A stretch of 42,835 nucleotides of DNA from Bacteroidales bacterium (GTDB taxonomy: Bacteria; Bacteroidota; Bacteroidia; Bacteroidales; JAOZQN01), in assembly GCA_029932195.1 (NCBI GenBank), contig JAOZQN010000004.1, positions 1 to 42,835 on the forward strand, in the 5' to 3' direction. Of the stretch, positions 29,101-35,833 are shown one piece after another. Within the stretch, counting starts at the first letter, position 1. Each line of letters starts with the position of its first letter. The translations under genes and the position numbers were made by a program. Below the pieces are notes generated by a model. The model did no database searches, was not told where the DNA came from, and worked only from the letters and a program-made list of their open reading frames with translations.

Positions 29101-29374
29101 TATCAAAACTTCCAAATCTATTTGAAGCAAAGGCAATGTATTTGCCATCTGGCGACCAAATAGGTTTGTAGTCATAAGAAGGATTGATTGTTAGTGGTGT
29201 GGCACTTCCTCCTTCGGCAGGAGCTTTGTAAATATCTCCTTTGTAGCAAAAAACAATTGTGCTACCATCAGGCGAAATACTCGGATAACGAAGCCAGCGT
29301 GGTGTGTTATTTGCGTAGCTGTTAAAAATAAATATTAATAAAAAAGCGATTAAGGAATATTTTTTGTTTATCAT
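26177..29374 (-). CDS. Secreted tricorn-type protease (WD40-like propeller, PDZ and S41 peptidase)
   Basis: 1065 residues with a signal peptide (1 to about 21). The N-terminal two-thirds holds many PD40/TolB-like propeller repeats with the recurring SPDGxxIxF pattern (for example SPDGSTIVF and SPDGKYIAFASNR). Then comes a helical region with LGELNSSHTGSG (the conserved Ser-His pair), a PDZ-like domain (about 770-840) and an S41 tail-specific-protease domain. The nucleophile is Ser971 in NYSDAHAF, the oxyanion region is DTRFNTGGWL, and the late catalytic Glu is in FEPDHKV (Glu1033). Tricorn-family enzymes degrade peptides to short fragments; this one is predicted to be periplasmic or outer-surface. 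It lies upstream of rpsL on the same strand but with its own promoter. Confidence 0.93.
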   Translation of the reverse strand: MINKKYSLIAFLLIFIFNSYANNTPRWLRYPSISPDGSTIVFCYKGDIYKAPAEGGSATPLTINPSYDYKPIWSPDGKYIAFASNRFGSFDIFVMNAEGGKAERLTYYSSNEIPTSFSPDGENILFTAEIIDLTTNVLFPNKRVFDELYSVPKDGGRIIQILSTPAQLATYDKMQENIVYQDVKGTENYWRKHHISSVAKDIWVYNLTTKMHTKLTYFKGEDRNPIFNNDETEILFLREEINGSFNVYKFPLSNPKEVSQITKHEKHPVRFLSSSNNNTLCYSYNGDIYTKKNDMDSQKLKISISMDLIYDTKEFKKMTSGASQINVSPNGKEVVFVVRGEIFVTSTEYSTTKKITNTAEAERSPSFSPDGRTILYASERNGSWNIYETTIVSETEKNFINSTLLEEKIIINTENNEFQPEYSPSGKKIAFLENRTTLKVFDTETKETKTILDGKYNYSYKDGDIKYEYSPDGQWFLVQYSPHHLFMSDIALVDAQGNQNITNLTKSGFKDRTPKWMLGGEMLIWFSDRDGLNNLGSTGKQWDVFGLFLTKEAYDDFNLTEEEFATKYENVEDEETNENKDIKIEFEGIRDRNVRLTINSSSMSDAVMSADGEKLFYLTKFEKDYDLWVHEFRENNTKLIANLSGYGKSLKMDKDGKNLFLLSGGKIVKISTKDYKKTTISYKAEMYLNKSKERNYMFYHVWNLIKVKHLDKDLHGTDWEFYKKEYEQFLPHINNNYDFAEMLSEMLGELNSSHTGSGYIHKIPYGDETAKLGAFFDQNFENDGLKIIEIIKKGPLTKANTKIKEGVIIEKIDGILIKKDEDYYQYLNHKAGKNVLLSLQNPESGEKWQEIIKPISIKTEKNLLYDRWIENRKKETERLSDGKIGYIHIKGMNDQSFRDIYSEILGENYEKEAIIIDTRFNTGGWLHDQLVTFLSGEKYINFAPRGINMGHEPKTKWVKPSILLINEANYSDAHAFPYAYRELEIGKTVGMPIPGTMTAVWWETLVDKSLYFGIPQIAVTDMEGNILENKQFEPDHKVINQYDVMVKNRDQQLEKAVEVLMKELK

Positions 29375-29541
29375 TTAATTTTAGTTTTAAAATTACTAAG
29401 TAAAGATTAAAATAATAACTTCGGTTTTTAACTTGTTCTTTTATTCATTTTCTTCACTTTTAAAAAGTTCTAAAATAAATAAAATAACTGTGTCAAAAAT
29501 CCGAATTTATTTTTTAAACTTTACTAAATTATTCTTTTTTT

Positions 29542-29571
29542 CAAAAGTATAAAATTTTTTTTTATTACAAA
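29542..29571 (-). promoter_or_regulatory. Bacteroidota-type promoter of the tricorn-protease gene
   Basis: On the - strand, TTTG (29571-29568), 18 nt, then TACTTTTG (29549-29542). Both boxes fit the consensus and the spacing is one base short of ideal. The start would be near 29536, giving a leader of about 160 nt to the ATG at 29374. It lies in the 288-nt divergent spacer, which otherwise shows only AT-rich sequence. Confidence 0.6.
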
Positions 29572-29619
29572 AATAATATTCAATTAATGTCATTTTTTAT
29601 AAAGTTTAAGAAATATATA

Positions 29620-29627
29620 TATATTTG
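29620..29627 (+). promoter_or_regulatory. Possible -7 box for the response-regulator gene
   Basis: TATATTTG matches the -7 consensus TAnnTTTG and lies 36 nt before the ATG at 29663. The -33 region at the right distance reads TTAT, a poor match to TTTG. It is placed to drive the divergent + strand signalling genes. Confidence 0.4.
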
Positions 29628-29662
29628 CAAAAAAATAAACTTGTATCTAAACAAAAATAAAT

Positions 29663-30925
29663 ATGAAGCCAATAATTTTATGTGTAGATGATGAACAAAT
29701 TGTTCTTACCAGTCTTAAAGCTCAGTTACGACGTATATTTAATACCGAGTTTGATATTGAAGTTGCTGAAAGTGGCGACGAGGCTATAGAAATAATAGAA
29801 GAGTTATTAGAAGAAGGGGTTGAATTTCCTTTAATTATTTCTGATCAAATAATGCCAGGAATGTCTGGTGATGAGCTTCTCGTTTACGCTCATGAGAACT
29901 CTTCTGAAACGTTTTCAATAATGCTCACTGGACAGGCAGATGCGAATGCTATTGGAAGAGCTGTAAACAACGCTAATCTATATAGATATATTAGCAAACC
30001 ATGGAACGAAACAGACCTTCAAATGACTGTAAAAGAGGCTGTTAAGGGGTTTTGGCAGGCAAAAAAAATTAAAGAACAAAATTTAGAGCTAAAAAAATAC
30101 AACGAACACCTTGAAGAGCTTGTAACAGAGCGAACTCACGAGGTTATAAAACAAAAAGAAATTATAGAAAAAAAGAATAATGATATTCTTGCAAGTATAA
30201 ATTATGCGACAAGAATACAAAAAGCTATATTACCTCAAAAAAAATATTTTAAAAAGATTGTTGATAACTTTGTGCTTTATTTACCAAAAGACATTGTTAG
30301 TGGCGATTTTTTTTGGCTCAAAGAAAAAGAAGATAAAATATACATAGTTGCAGCAGATTGCACTGGACATGGTGTTCCAGGAGCTTTTATGAGTATGCTT
30401 GGAATTTCTTTTTTAAATGAAATTATAAAAACTAGCGATAAACCTGATAGCATTCTTAACTTACTGCGTGATAGAGTTATAACAACCTTAAATGCAACAA
30501 ATGAAGATATGCAGGTGCAAGATGGAATGGATATAGCATTATCTGTTTATGATAAAAAGAATAAGACGTTGGAATTTTCGGGGGCATACAATCCGCTACT
30601 AATTGTTAGAGATAATGAAATGACTGTAATTAAAGCAGATAGAATGCCAATTGGTGTTCATATTAAAGATAAAAATGAATTTACATCTCAAAAAATTGAT
30701 GTAAAGCCGAATGATAAATTTTATATGTTTTCTGATGGATATATAGACCAGTTTGGAGGGGAAAAAGATAAACGTTTCAAGATGAAAAATTTTAGAAATC
30801 TGATTTTAAAAATACATAAAGAAAATTTTGATAAACAAAAAGAACTATTAATAAGACATTTTGAAGATTGGAGAGGAGATAAAAATCAATTAGATGATAT
30901 TGTAATAATTGGATTTAGTTTTTAA
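29663..30925 (+). CDS. Response regulator with C-terminal SpoIIE-type (PP2C) phosphatase
   Basis: 420 residues, cytoplasmic. The receiver domain (1-125) has Asp9/Asp10, phosphoacceptor Asp61 (SDQIMPGMSGDE), Thr89 and Lys112 (SKPW). A coiled coil (about 133-178) links it to a SpoIIE/PP2C domain with SGDFFW (Asp215), ADCTGHGVPGAFMSM (Asp232), QDGMDIAL, FSDGYIDQ and a terminal LDDIVIIG. Phosphorylation of the receiver probably switches a serine/threonine phosphatase output. The next gene, 9 nt downstream, is a histidine kinase, the obvious candidate partner. The phosphatase domain is closely similar to that of the gene at 1926-3491 but lacks its insertion. The phosphoprotein target is unknown. 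Confidence 0.94.
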   Translation: MKPIILCVDDEQIVLTSLKAQLRRIFNTEFDIEVAESGDEAIEIIEELLEEGVEFPLIISDQIMPGMSGDELLVYAHENSSETFSIMLTGQADANAIGRAVNNANLYRYISKPWNETDLQMTVKEAVKGFWQAKKIKEQNLELKKYNEHLEELVTERTHEVIKQKEIIEKKNNDILASINYATRIQKAILPQKKYFKKIVDNFVLYLPKDIVSGDFFWLKEKEDKIYIVAADCTGHGVPGAFMSMLGISFLNEIIKTSDKPDSILNLLRDRVITTLNATNEDMQVQDGMDIALSVYDKKNKTLEFSGAYNPLLIVRDNEMTVIKADRMPIGVHIKDKNEFTSQKIDVKPNDKFYMFSDGYIDQFGGEKDKRFKMKNFRNLILKIHKENFDKQKELLIRHFEDWRGDKNQLDDIVIIGFSF

Positions 30926-30934
30926 ATAAAACAA

Positions 30935-32980
30935 ATGATGAATAATAAAAAAATAATTCTTTTTATAAGCATACTGTTATTTGCTTTTAATTTTTCTTTT
31001 GCACAAAAAAAGTTATCTAAAAAGAATAAAAAATTAGTAGATGATTGGCAAAATGATATAAAAAAGTTTGAGCAAGAGTCAGGTAAAAAAGATGATATAG
31101 CAGTAACATATCAATTTATTGCTGGTGCTTATAAGAAAGATAATATGATAAGTGAGTCTTTAAAATATATCAATATTTCGATAGAATCTACAAATAACCC
31201 AGGTATTTTACAAGTAAACAATTCGTTTATAGCAGAAATTTATTTAGAATCTGAAAAATATAATAATGCACAAACATATAATTTAAAAGCACTTGACAAT
31301 GCGAAAAAAACAGGAAGTGATAAAATGATTTACAAAGTGCAAATACAAGTTGCCAAAACTTATATGATAATAAATGAATATACAAATGCAATAAAATATT
31401 ACGAAGCTGCTCTAAAAAATGCACAAAATAGAGAAAGTTCTACAGATGTTCGAAAAACATTAAAAGCTCTATCTCCAGCTTATTCAAAAGGAAATGAACA
31501 TTCTAAATCTATTATTGTAAAAAAACTATTAACCCAAGAAACAATAACTTCAGAAGAATTAGCAGATATATTCAAACCTGAAGTAGATGAAGATACAATT
31601 AAAAATCCTACAAAATATGAAGAAGTTATAAAAGAAATGTTTAATAGTAAGGAGTTTAAAGACTCTATTTATCTTCTTTTTAGTGAAAAACAAAAAAAGA
31701 CTTTAGACAGTATTAGAGGGATAGATAGTATTATGAACGAAAAATTAGAACTAAAAGAAATAGAATTGGCAAACAAACAAAACGCAGTAACAAAACTTGC
31801 AGAAACAGTAAAACTCCAAAAAAACGGCTTAATTATTTTTAGTTCACTACTTTTGATAATTATTATCTTATCTATTATTATTTTTATTGATCTTAAAAAT
31901 AAGCGGAAACAAAATAAAATTCTTGCCAAACAAAAAGAAGAGATACAAATGCAAGCTGTAGATTTGGATGAAAAAAATCAGGAATTACAAACTATTTTAG
32001 AGGATTTGCAATCTACTCAAAATCAATTAATTCAATCGGAAAAAATGGCTTCGCTTGGTAAACTTGTTGCAAGTATTGCTCACGAATTAAATACACCACT
32101 TGGTGCTATAAATTCTTCAATATCAACACTTGATGCAAGTTCAGAAACTCTTTTTGAATTGTTACCAAAATACATTAAAAATGCCAGTCCACAGGAATAC
32201 AAATTGTTTAAACAGATGCTTGCAATATCCATAAAAAATAATGAATATATTAGTTCCAGAGAAATAAGAAAAATAAAAAGGATTCTAAAAAAAGAATTGG
32301 AAAGTTTTGGTATCGAAGATAGTGCCTACATTGCAGGAATTTTAGCGGAAATCGGTGTCCACGATAATGTGGAAAGATTTGTTCCACTTTTCAAGAAAAA
32401 TGTTGAGCCAACGATGGAAACAATTTATAATTTGTCCATCAATAATAAAATTAGGCAAAATATAAAAACAGCAATAGAAAAAGCCTCCAAAGTTATTTAT
32501 GCACTAAAAAATTATTCTCGCACATCAAATACCGAAAATAAAATAAAAGGTGATGTAAGAAAAAGTCTTGATAGTGTATTAACAATTTATCAGAATCAAC
32601 TAAAGCAAGGTGTTGTTGTTACAAAAAAATATTCTGAGATACCTGAAATAATGTGTTTTCCCGATGATTTAGGGCAGGTTTGGACAAATATTATTCACAA
32701 CGCAATACATGCAATGTCGGGAAAAGGTGAGCTTGGTATTGAGGTAGAAAAATTAGAAGATAATATAAAAGTATCATTTTCCGATTCAGGAATAGGAATT
32801 CCAGATTCTATTAAGGATAAGGTGTTTATGCCATTTTTTACGACAAAACCCGAAGGCGAAGGAACTGGTTTGGGATTGGATATTGTAAAACAAATAATAG
32901 ACAAACATAGTGGACAAATAACTTTTGAAACAGAAATTGGAAAAGGAACAACTTTTATCGTTCTTCTACCAATCCAGTGA
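30935..32980 (+). CDS. TPR-containing membrane sensor histidine kinase
   Basis: 681 residues. A signal peptide (1 to about 23, SFA before Gln) is followed by a periplasmic region with TPR-like helical repeats (about 55-200), one membrane segment (about 299-318), a coiled coil (325-370), and the kinase core. The H-box is MASLGKLVASIAHELNTPLG with His383. The ATPase domain has an N-box NIIHNAIHAM, DSGIGIP (617-623), the F-box FMPFFTTKPEGEGTGLGL and GLDIVKQI. About 110 helical residues separate the H-box from the next conserved helix (KAIEKASKVIYALKNYSR-like, about 510-530), longer than the compact HisKA domain. It starts 9 nt after the response-regulator gene, and they likely form a two-component pair. 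Confidence 0.93.
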   Translation: MMNNKKIILFISILLFAFNFSFAQKKLSKKNKKLVDDWQNDIKKFEQESGKKDDIAVTYQFIAGAYKKDNMISESLKYINISIESTNNPGILQVNNSFIAEIYLESEKYNNAQTYNLKALDNAKKTGSDKMIYKVQIQVAKTYMIINEYTNAIKYYEAALKNAQNRESSTDVRKTLKALSPAYSKGNEHSKSIIVKKLLTQETITSEELADIFKPEVDEDTIKNPTKYEEVIKEMFNSKEFKDSIYLLFSEKQKKTLDSIRGIDSIMNEKLELKEIELANKQNAVTKLAETVKLQKNGLIIFSSLLLIIIILSIIIFIDLKNKRKQNKILAKQKEEIQMQAVDLDEKNQELQTILEDLQSTQNQLIQSEKMASLGKLVASIAHELNTPLGAINSSISTLDASSETLFELLPKYIKNASPQEYKLFKQMLAISIKNNEYISSREIRKIKRILKKELESFGIEDSAYIAGILAEIGVHDNVERFVPLFKKNVEPTMETIYNLSINNKIRQNIKTAIEKASKVIYALKNYSRTSNTENKIKGDVRKSLDSVLTIYQNQLKQGVVVTKKYSEIPEIMCFPDDLGQVWTNIIHNAIHAMSGKGELGIEVEKLEDNIKVSFSDSGIGIPDSIKDKVFMPFFTTKPEGEGTGLGLDIVKQIIDKHSGQITFETEIGKGTTFIVLLPIQ

Positions 32981-33066
32981 ACAAAATAATTTTTGAGGTT
33001 TTGAAATTTTGAAGTTGTGAAATTTCAAAACTTCAAAACTTCGCAACTTCAAAACTTAGTTACAAA

Positions 33067-34350
33067 ATGCAAAAAATAAATTTAATTACTCTTGGTTGTT
33101 CAAAAAATTTGGTAGATACCGAAAATCTTGCTACACAGTTAAATACTAATTATAAAATAGTTTTTGACGGCAAAGTTTCCGACTCCAAAATAGCAATAAT
33201 AAATACTTGTGGATTTATTAATGATGCCAAACAAGAATCCATCGACACAATTTTAGATTATGTAAATGCTAAAGAACAAAATAAAATTGATAAGTTATTT
33301 GTAACAGGTTGTTTGTCCGAAAGATACAAAGATTCTTTACGTAAAGAAATTCCAGAAGTGGATAAATATTTTGGTTCGGATAGCTTAACAAACATTCTTT
33401 CTTCGTTAAAAATAGATTTCAAAAAAGAACTACTTGGAGAACGCAAAATTTCTACTCCCTCACATTACGCATATCTCAAAATATCAGAAGGTTGCAACCG
33501 AAAATGCTCTTTTTGTGCAATTCCTCTGATTAGAGGTAAACACATCTCTGTGCCAATGGAAGTGCTTGTTAGTCAGGCAAAAAACTTGGCAGAAAAAGGT
33601 GTTAGAGAACTAATTTTAATTGCACAAGACTCTTCTATTTACGGATACGATTTATATGAAAAATATGCACTTGCCGAATTATTAGAAAAATTATCAGAAA
33701 TATCTGGAATAGAATGGATTAGACTGCATTATACTTATCCAGTAAATTTTCCGACAGATGCTTTAAAGGTTATTAGTAGCAAGGAAAATATTTGTAATTA
33801 TATAGATATTCCGTTTCAACATATTAGTTCTGAGGTTTTAAAGAATATGAGACGTGGACACGATGGCAAAAAAATATACGAACTAATTGATTTGTTCAAA
33901 AAAGAAATTCCAAATCTTTCGCTACGCACGACTTTGATTGTTGGGCATCCGGGAGAAACTGAGCAAGATTTTGAGGAGCTAAAAAACTTTGTTAGAGAAA
34001 CTAAATTTGACCGACTTGGTGTTTTTACGTATTCACACGAGGAAGATACTTTTGCCGGTGCTACAATGGAAGATGTTATAACAGAGGAAGTTAAAATGCA
34101 AAGAGCAGAAGAGATTATGAGTATTCAGCAAGAAATTTCATTAGAAAATAATACTAAAAAAATAGGACAAACTCTTAAGATTTTAATAGACCGTTTTGAA
34201 GATGATAAATATATTGGCAGAACGGAATTTGACTCTCCAGAGGTTGACAACGAAGTAATCATAGAAACAAAACAAAAGTTAGAAATTGGTAAATTTTATT
34301 TTGGAAAAATAACCGATGCCTTAGAATTTGATTTGTTTGCAGAAATATAA
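33067..34350 (+). CDS. rimO: Ribosomal protein S12 methylthiotransferase
   Basis: RimO, 427 residues, a radical-SAM enzyme that methylthiolates the conserved Asp of ribosomal protein S12 (Asp89 of the S12 encoded at 25561-25947). The N-terminal MTTase domain has three cluster Cys: Cys11 (LGCSKN), Cys48 (NTCGF) and Cys82 (TGCLSERY). The radical-SAM triad is Cys143, Cys147 and Cys150 (GCNRKCSFCAIP). A TRAM domain occupies about 362-427. The LGCSKN and SFCAIP signatures favour RimO over the tRNA enzyme MiaB. It lies 86 nt after the histidine kinase gene; that spacer is made of repeated CAAAACTT/GAAGTT words that can fold back. Confidence 0.97.
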   Translation: MQKINLITLGCSKNLVDTENLATQLNTNYKIVFDGKVSDSKIAIINTCGFINDAKQESIDTILDYVNAKEQNKIDKLFVTGCLSERYKDSLRKEIPEVDKYFGSDSLTNILSSLKIDFKKELLGERKISTPSHYAYLKISEGCNRKCSFCAIPLIRGKHISVPMEVLVSQAKNLAEKGVRELILIAQDSSIYGYDLYEKYALAELLEKLSEISGIEWIRLHYTYPVNFPTDALKVISSKENICNYIDIPFQHISSEVLKNMRRGHDGKKIYELIDLFKKEIPNLSLRTTLIVGHPGETEQDFEELKNFVRETKFDRLGVFTYSHEEDTFAGATMEDVITEEVKMQRAEEIMSIQQEISLENNTKKIGQTLKILIDRFEDDKYIGRTEFDSPEVDNEVIIETKQKLEIGKFYFGKITDALEFDLFAEI

Positions 34351-34354
34351 TATT

Positions 34355-34534
34355 TAACCTGATTAATTCATGAACTTTCTATTACAATGCCAAAACGCAC
34401 ATCATTATTGACAATCCTCAATTTTTATTTTTTCTAAATAGCTCGCTATTTTTTCAAATATAAAACTTTGCGGTTGTCAATACTGACACACCTTTTGTCT
34501 TTTCATAACTAAAGTTCATGAATTAATCAGGTTA
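34355..34534. repeat. 180-bp full-length imperfect palindrome after rimO
   Basis: The outer 24 bp are a perfect inverted repeat (34355-34378 and 34511-34534; TAACCTGATTAATTCATG...). The inner parts also match almost without gaps: CAAAA-GCACATCA-TATTGACAA on the left pairs with its counterpart on the right, and the middle is AAATAGC-TC-GCTATTT. The arms are about 88 nt with roughly two-thirds identity overall. There is no reading frame and no clear target duplication. It begins 4 nt after the rimO stop, so it forms the 3' end of that transcript. Confidence 0.75.
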
Positions 34535-34545
34535 GTTTTGAGTGC

Positions 34546-34586
34546 TTAGTTTTAAGTTTTTAACTTCTATAAAAACTTAAAACTAA
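34546..34586. terminator. Bidirectional terminator hairpin between rimO and pdxJ
   Basis: Perfect 17-bp stem, 34546-34562 (TTAGTTTTAAGTTTTTA) with 34570-34586, and a 7-nt loop. T-runs lie in the 3' arm in both directions. It is located between two convergent genes and flanked by two palindromic elements. Confidence 0.65.
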
Positions 34587-34719
34587 ACGGCGTTTTTCAC
34601 GAGTGCCAATTTCGACGTTACTTTTGAAATTTTAAAATGCTCATTTACAAAGGTAAATTTCAATTTTAAAATTACAAAAAAGCCTTGAAATTGACACCCG
34701 TGAAAAACGCCAATTAAAC
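34581..34719. mobile_element. 123-bp palindromic element with near-perfect 8-bp flanking repeats
   Basis: The element is 34589-34711. Its 25-bp termini (GGCGTTTTTCACG... and inverted copy) match at 23 of 25 positions, and the remaining halves align almost without gaps to the centre (AATTTTAAAAT blocks). The flanks are AACTAAAC (34581-34588) and AATTAAAC (34712-34719), 7 of 8 identical, as expected for an aged 8-bp target duplication. Like the element in the patatin gene it begins GGC, ends GCC and is non-coding. Confidence 0.65.
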
Positions 34720-34722
34720 TCA

Positions 34723-35436
34723 TTATTTTAACAGCCTCAAATACATTTGAATAGTATTTTCTAACCCAAAATATAAAGCGTCAGAAATTAGTGCATGACC
34801 AATTGAAACTTCTGAAAGTTTTGGAATATTTTGAGAAAAATATTTTAGATTTTCTAAATTCAAATCATGTCCTGCGTTAATTTCCAAACCTTCTTTTATT
34901 GCCAGATTTGCTGCAAAAACAAAATCTGCAATTGCTTTTTTTCTATCATTAAAATATTCATTAGCATAAGGTTCGGTATAAAGTTCTACTCTGTTAGTTC
35001 CTGTTTTTGGGGCGTTTATTATATTCTCTTTTTTTGTATCAATAAAAATGGAAGTTCTTATACCTGCTTTTTGAAAATCGGAAATAATTTCGGTTAAAAA
35101 GCCTTTGTTTTTTATCGTATCCCAGCCAGCATTGGAGGTTATGGCATCAGGAGGATCGGGGACGAGTGTAACTTGGTCTGGTTTTACCTCCAAAACTAGG
35201 TCTATAAATTTTGGATTTGGGTAGCCTTCTATGTTGAACTCCGTTTTTACAATTGGTCTAATTTCACGAACATCGGAATATCGTATATGCCGCTCATCTG
35301 GTCTTGGGTGAACAGTAACTCCCATTGCACCAAAACGTTCGCAGTCTTTTGCTACTTGCAAAACATTTGGATAATCGCCTCCTCTTGCATTTCGCAGAGT
35401 TGCTATTTTATTTATGTTTACGCTTAAACGTGTCAT
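34723..35436 (-). CDS. pdxJ: Pyridoxine 5'-phosphate synthase
   Basis: PdxJ, 237 residues, the normal length. It condenses 1-deoxyxylulose 5-phosphate with 3-amino-1-hydroxyacetone 1-phosphate to give pyridoxine 5'-phosphate in the DXP-dependent vitamin B6 route. It is a TIM barrel. Visible active-site residues are Asn7/Asn9 ([16 protein letters not shown]), His43 and Arg45 ([12 protein letters not shown]), Glu70 (EFNIEGYP) and His190 (INAGHDLN), plus the phosphate-binding SIGHALI near the end. No other B6 gene is nearby. It is convergent with rimO. Confidence 0.98.
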   Translation of the reverse strand: MTRLSVNINKIATLRNARGGDYPNVLQVAKDCERFGAMGVTVHPRPDERHIRYSDVREIRPIVKTEFNIEGYPNPKFIDLVLEVKPDQVTLVPDPPDAITSNAGWDTIKNKGFLTEIISDFQKAGIRTSIFIDTKKENIINAPKTGTNRVELYTEPYANEYFNDRKKAIADFVFAANLAIKEGLEINAGHDLNLENLKYFSQNIPKLSEVSIGHALISDALYFGLENTIQMYLRLLK

Positions 35437-35501
35437 TTTTTTAGTTTTTAGTTCTTCTTTTTTAGTTTTTAATGTTTTTTACTCCTGATAATTTAATATT
35501 A

Positions 35502-35683
35502 CAGAACTCACAAAAACAGCTTTTTTTTTAATTTTAAATCGCAAACTGGAGGTTAATTAATTCAAGATTTTATCATAAGCAAAATCTTGAAATTTAGCTA
35601 TAAACACAATTTCACCATACATAAAAATTGACATTCAATTTGCCGATTCTTTTTTGAGAAATATGCCGTTCTTGTGAGTTCTG
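35502..35683. repeat. Imperfect palindrome in the spacer upstream of pdxJ
   Basis: Termini CAGAACTCACAA (35502-35513) and TTGTGAGTTCTG (35672-35683) are perfect inverts, and the similarity runs inward for about 60 nt with gaps (AACRGC, AATCG-CAAA-TG). A second perfect 11-bp hairpin sits inside (35561-35571 with 35581-35591, TTCAAGATTTT). TTAATATT occurs on both sides (35493-35500, 35697-35704), but in such AT-rich DNA this may be chance. No promoter for pdxJ was recognised. Confidence 0.6.
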
Positions 35684-35707
35684 AGTTTATTTTTACTTAA
35701 TATTTAT

Positions 35708-35827
35708 AATGGTTCGTGTTGTCTTCGTAAGAGGCTGATTTTTAGCGTATTGAAGACTGGCGATCTTTTTCAGTAAGTGCCTTAAAATCAATGAATTAAT
35801 CTTTAATCCATAATTGCACGAACTATT
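35708..35827. repeat. Weaker imperfect palindrome next to the TonB-receptor stop
   Basis: Ends AATGGTTCGTG (35708-35718) and CACGAACTATT (35817-35827) are inverts with one mismatch; an inner GTCTTC/GAAGAC pair lies at about 35720-35756. The overall fold is weaker than in the neighbouring elements. It occupies the rest of the 397-nt gap between pdxJ and the receptor gene. Confidence 0.4.
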
Positions 35828-35833
35828 CGTTAT

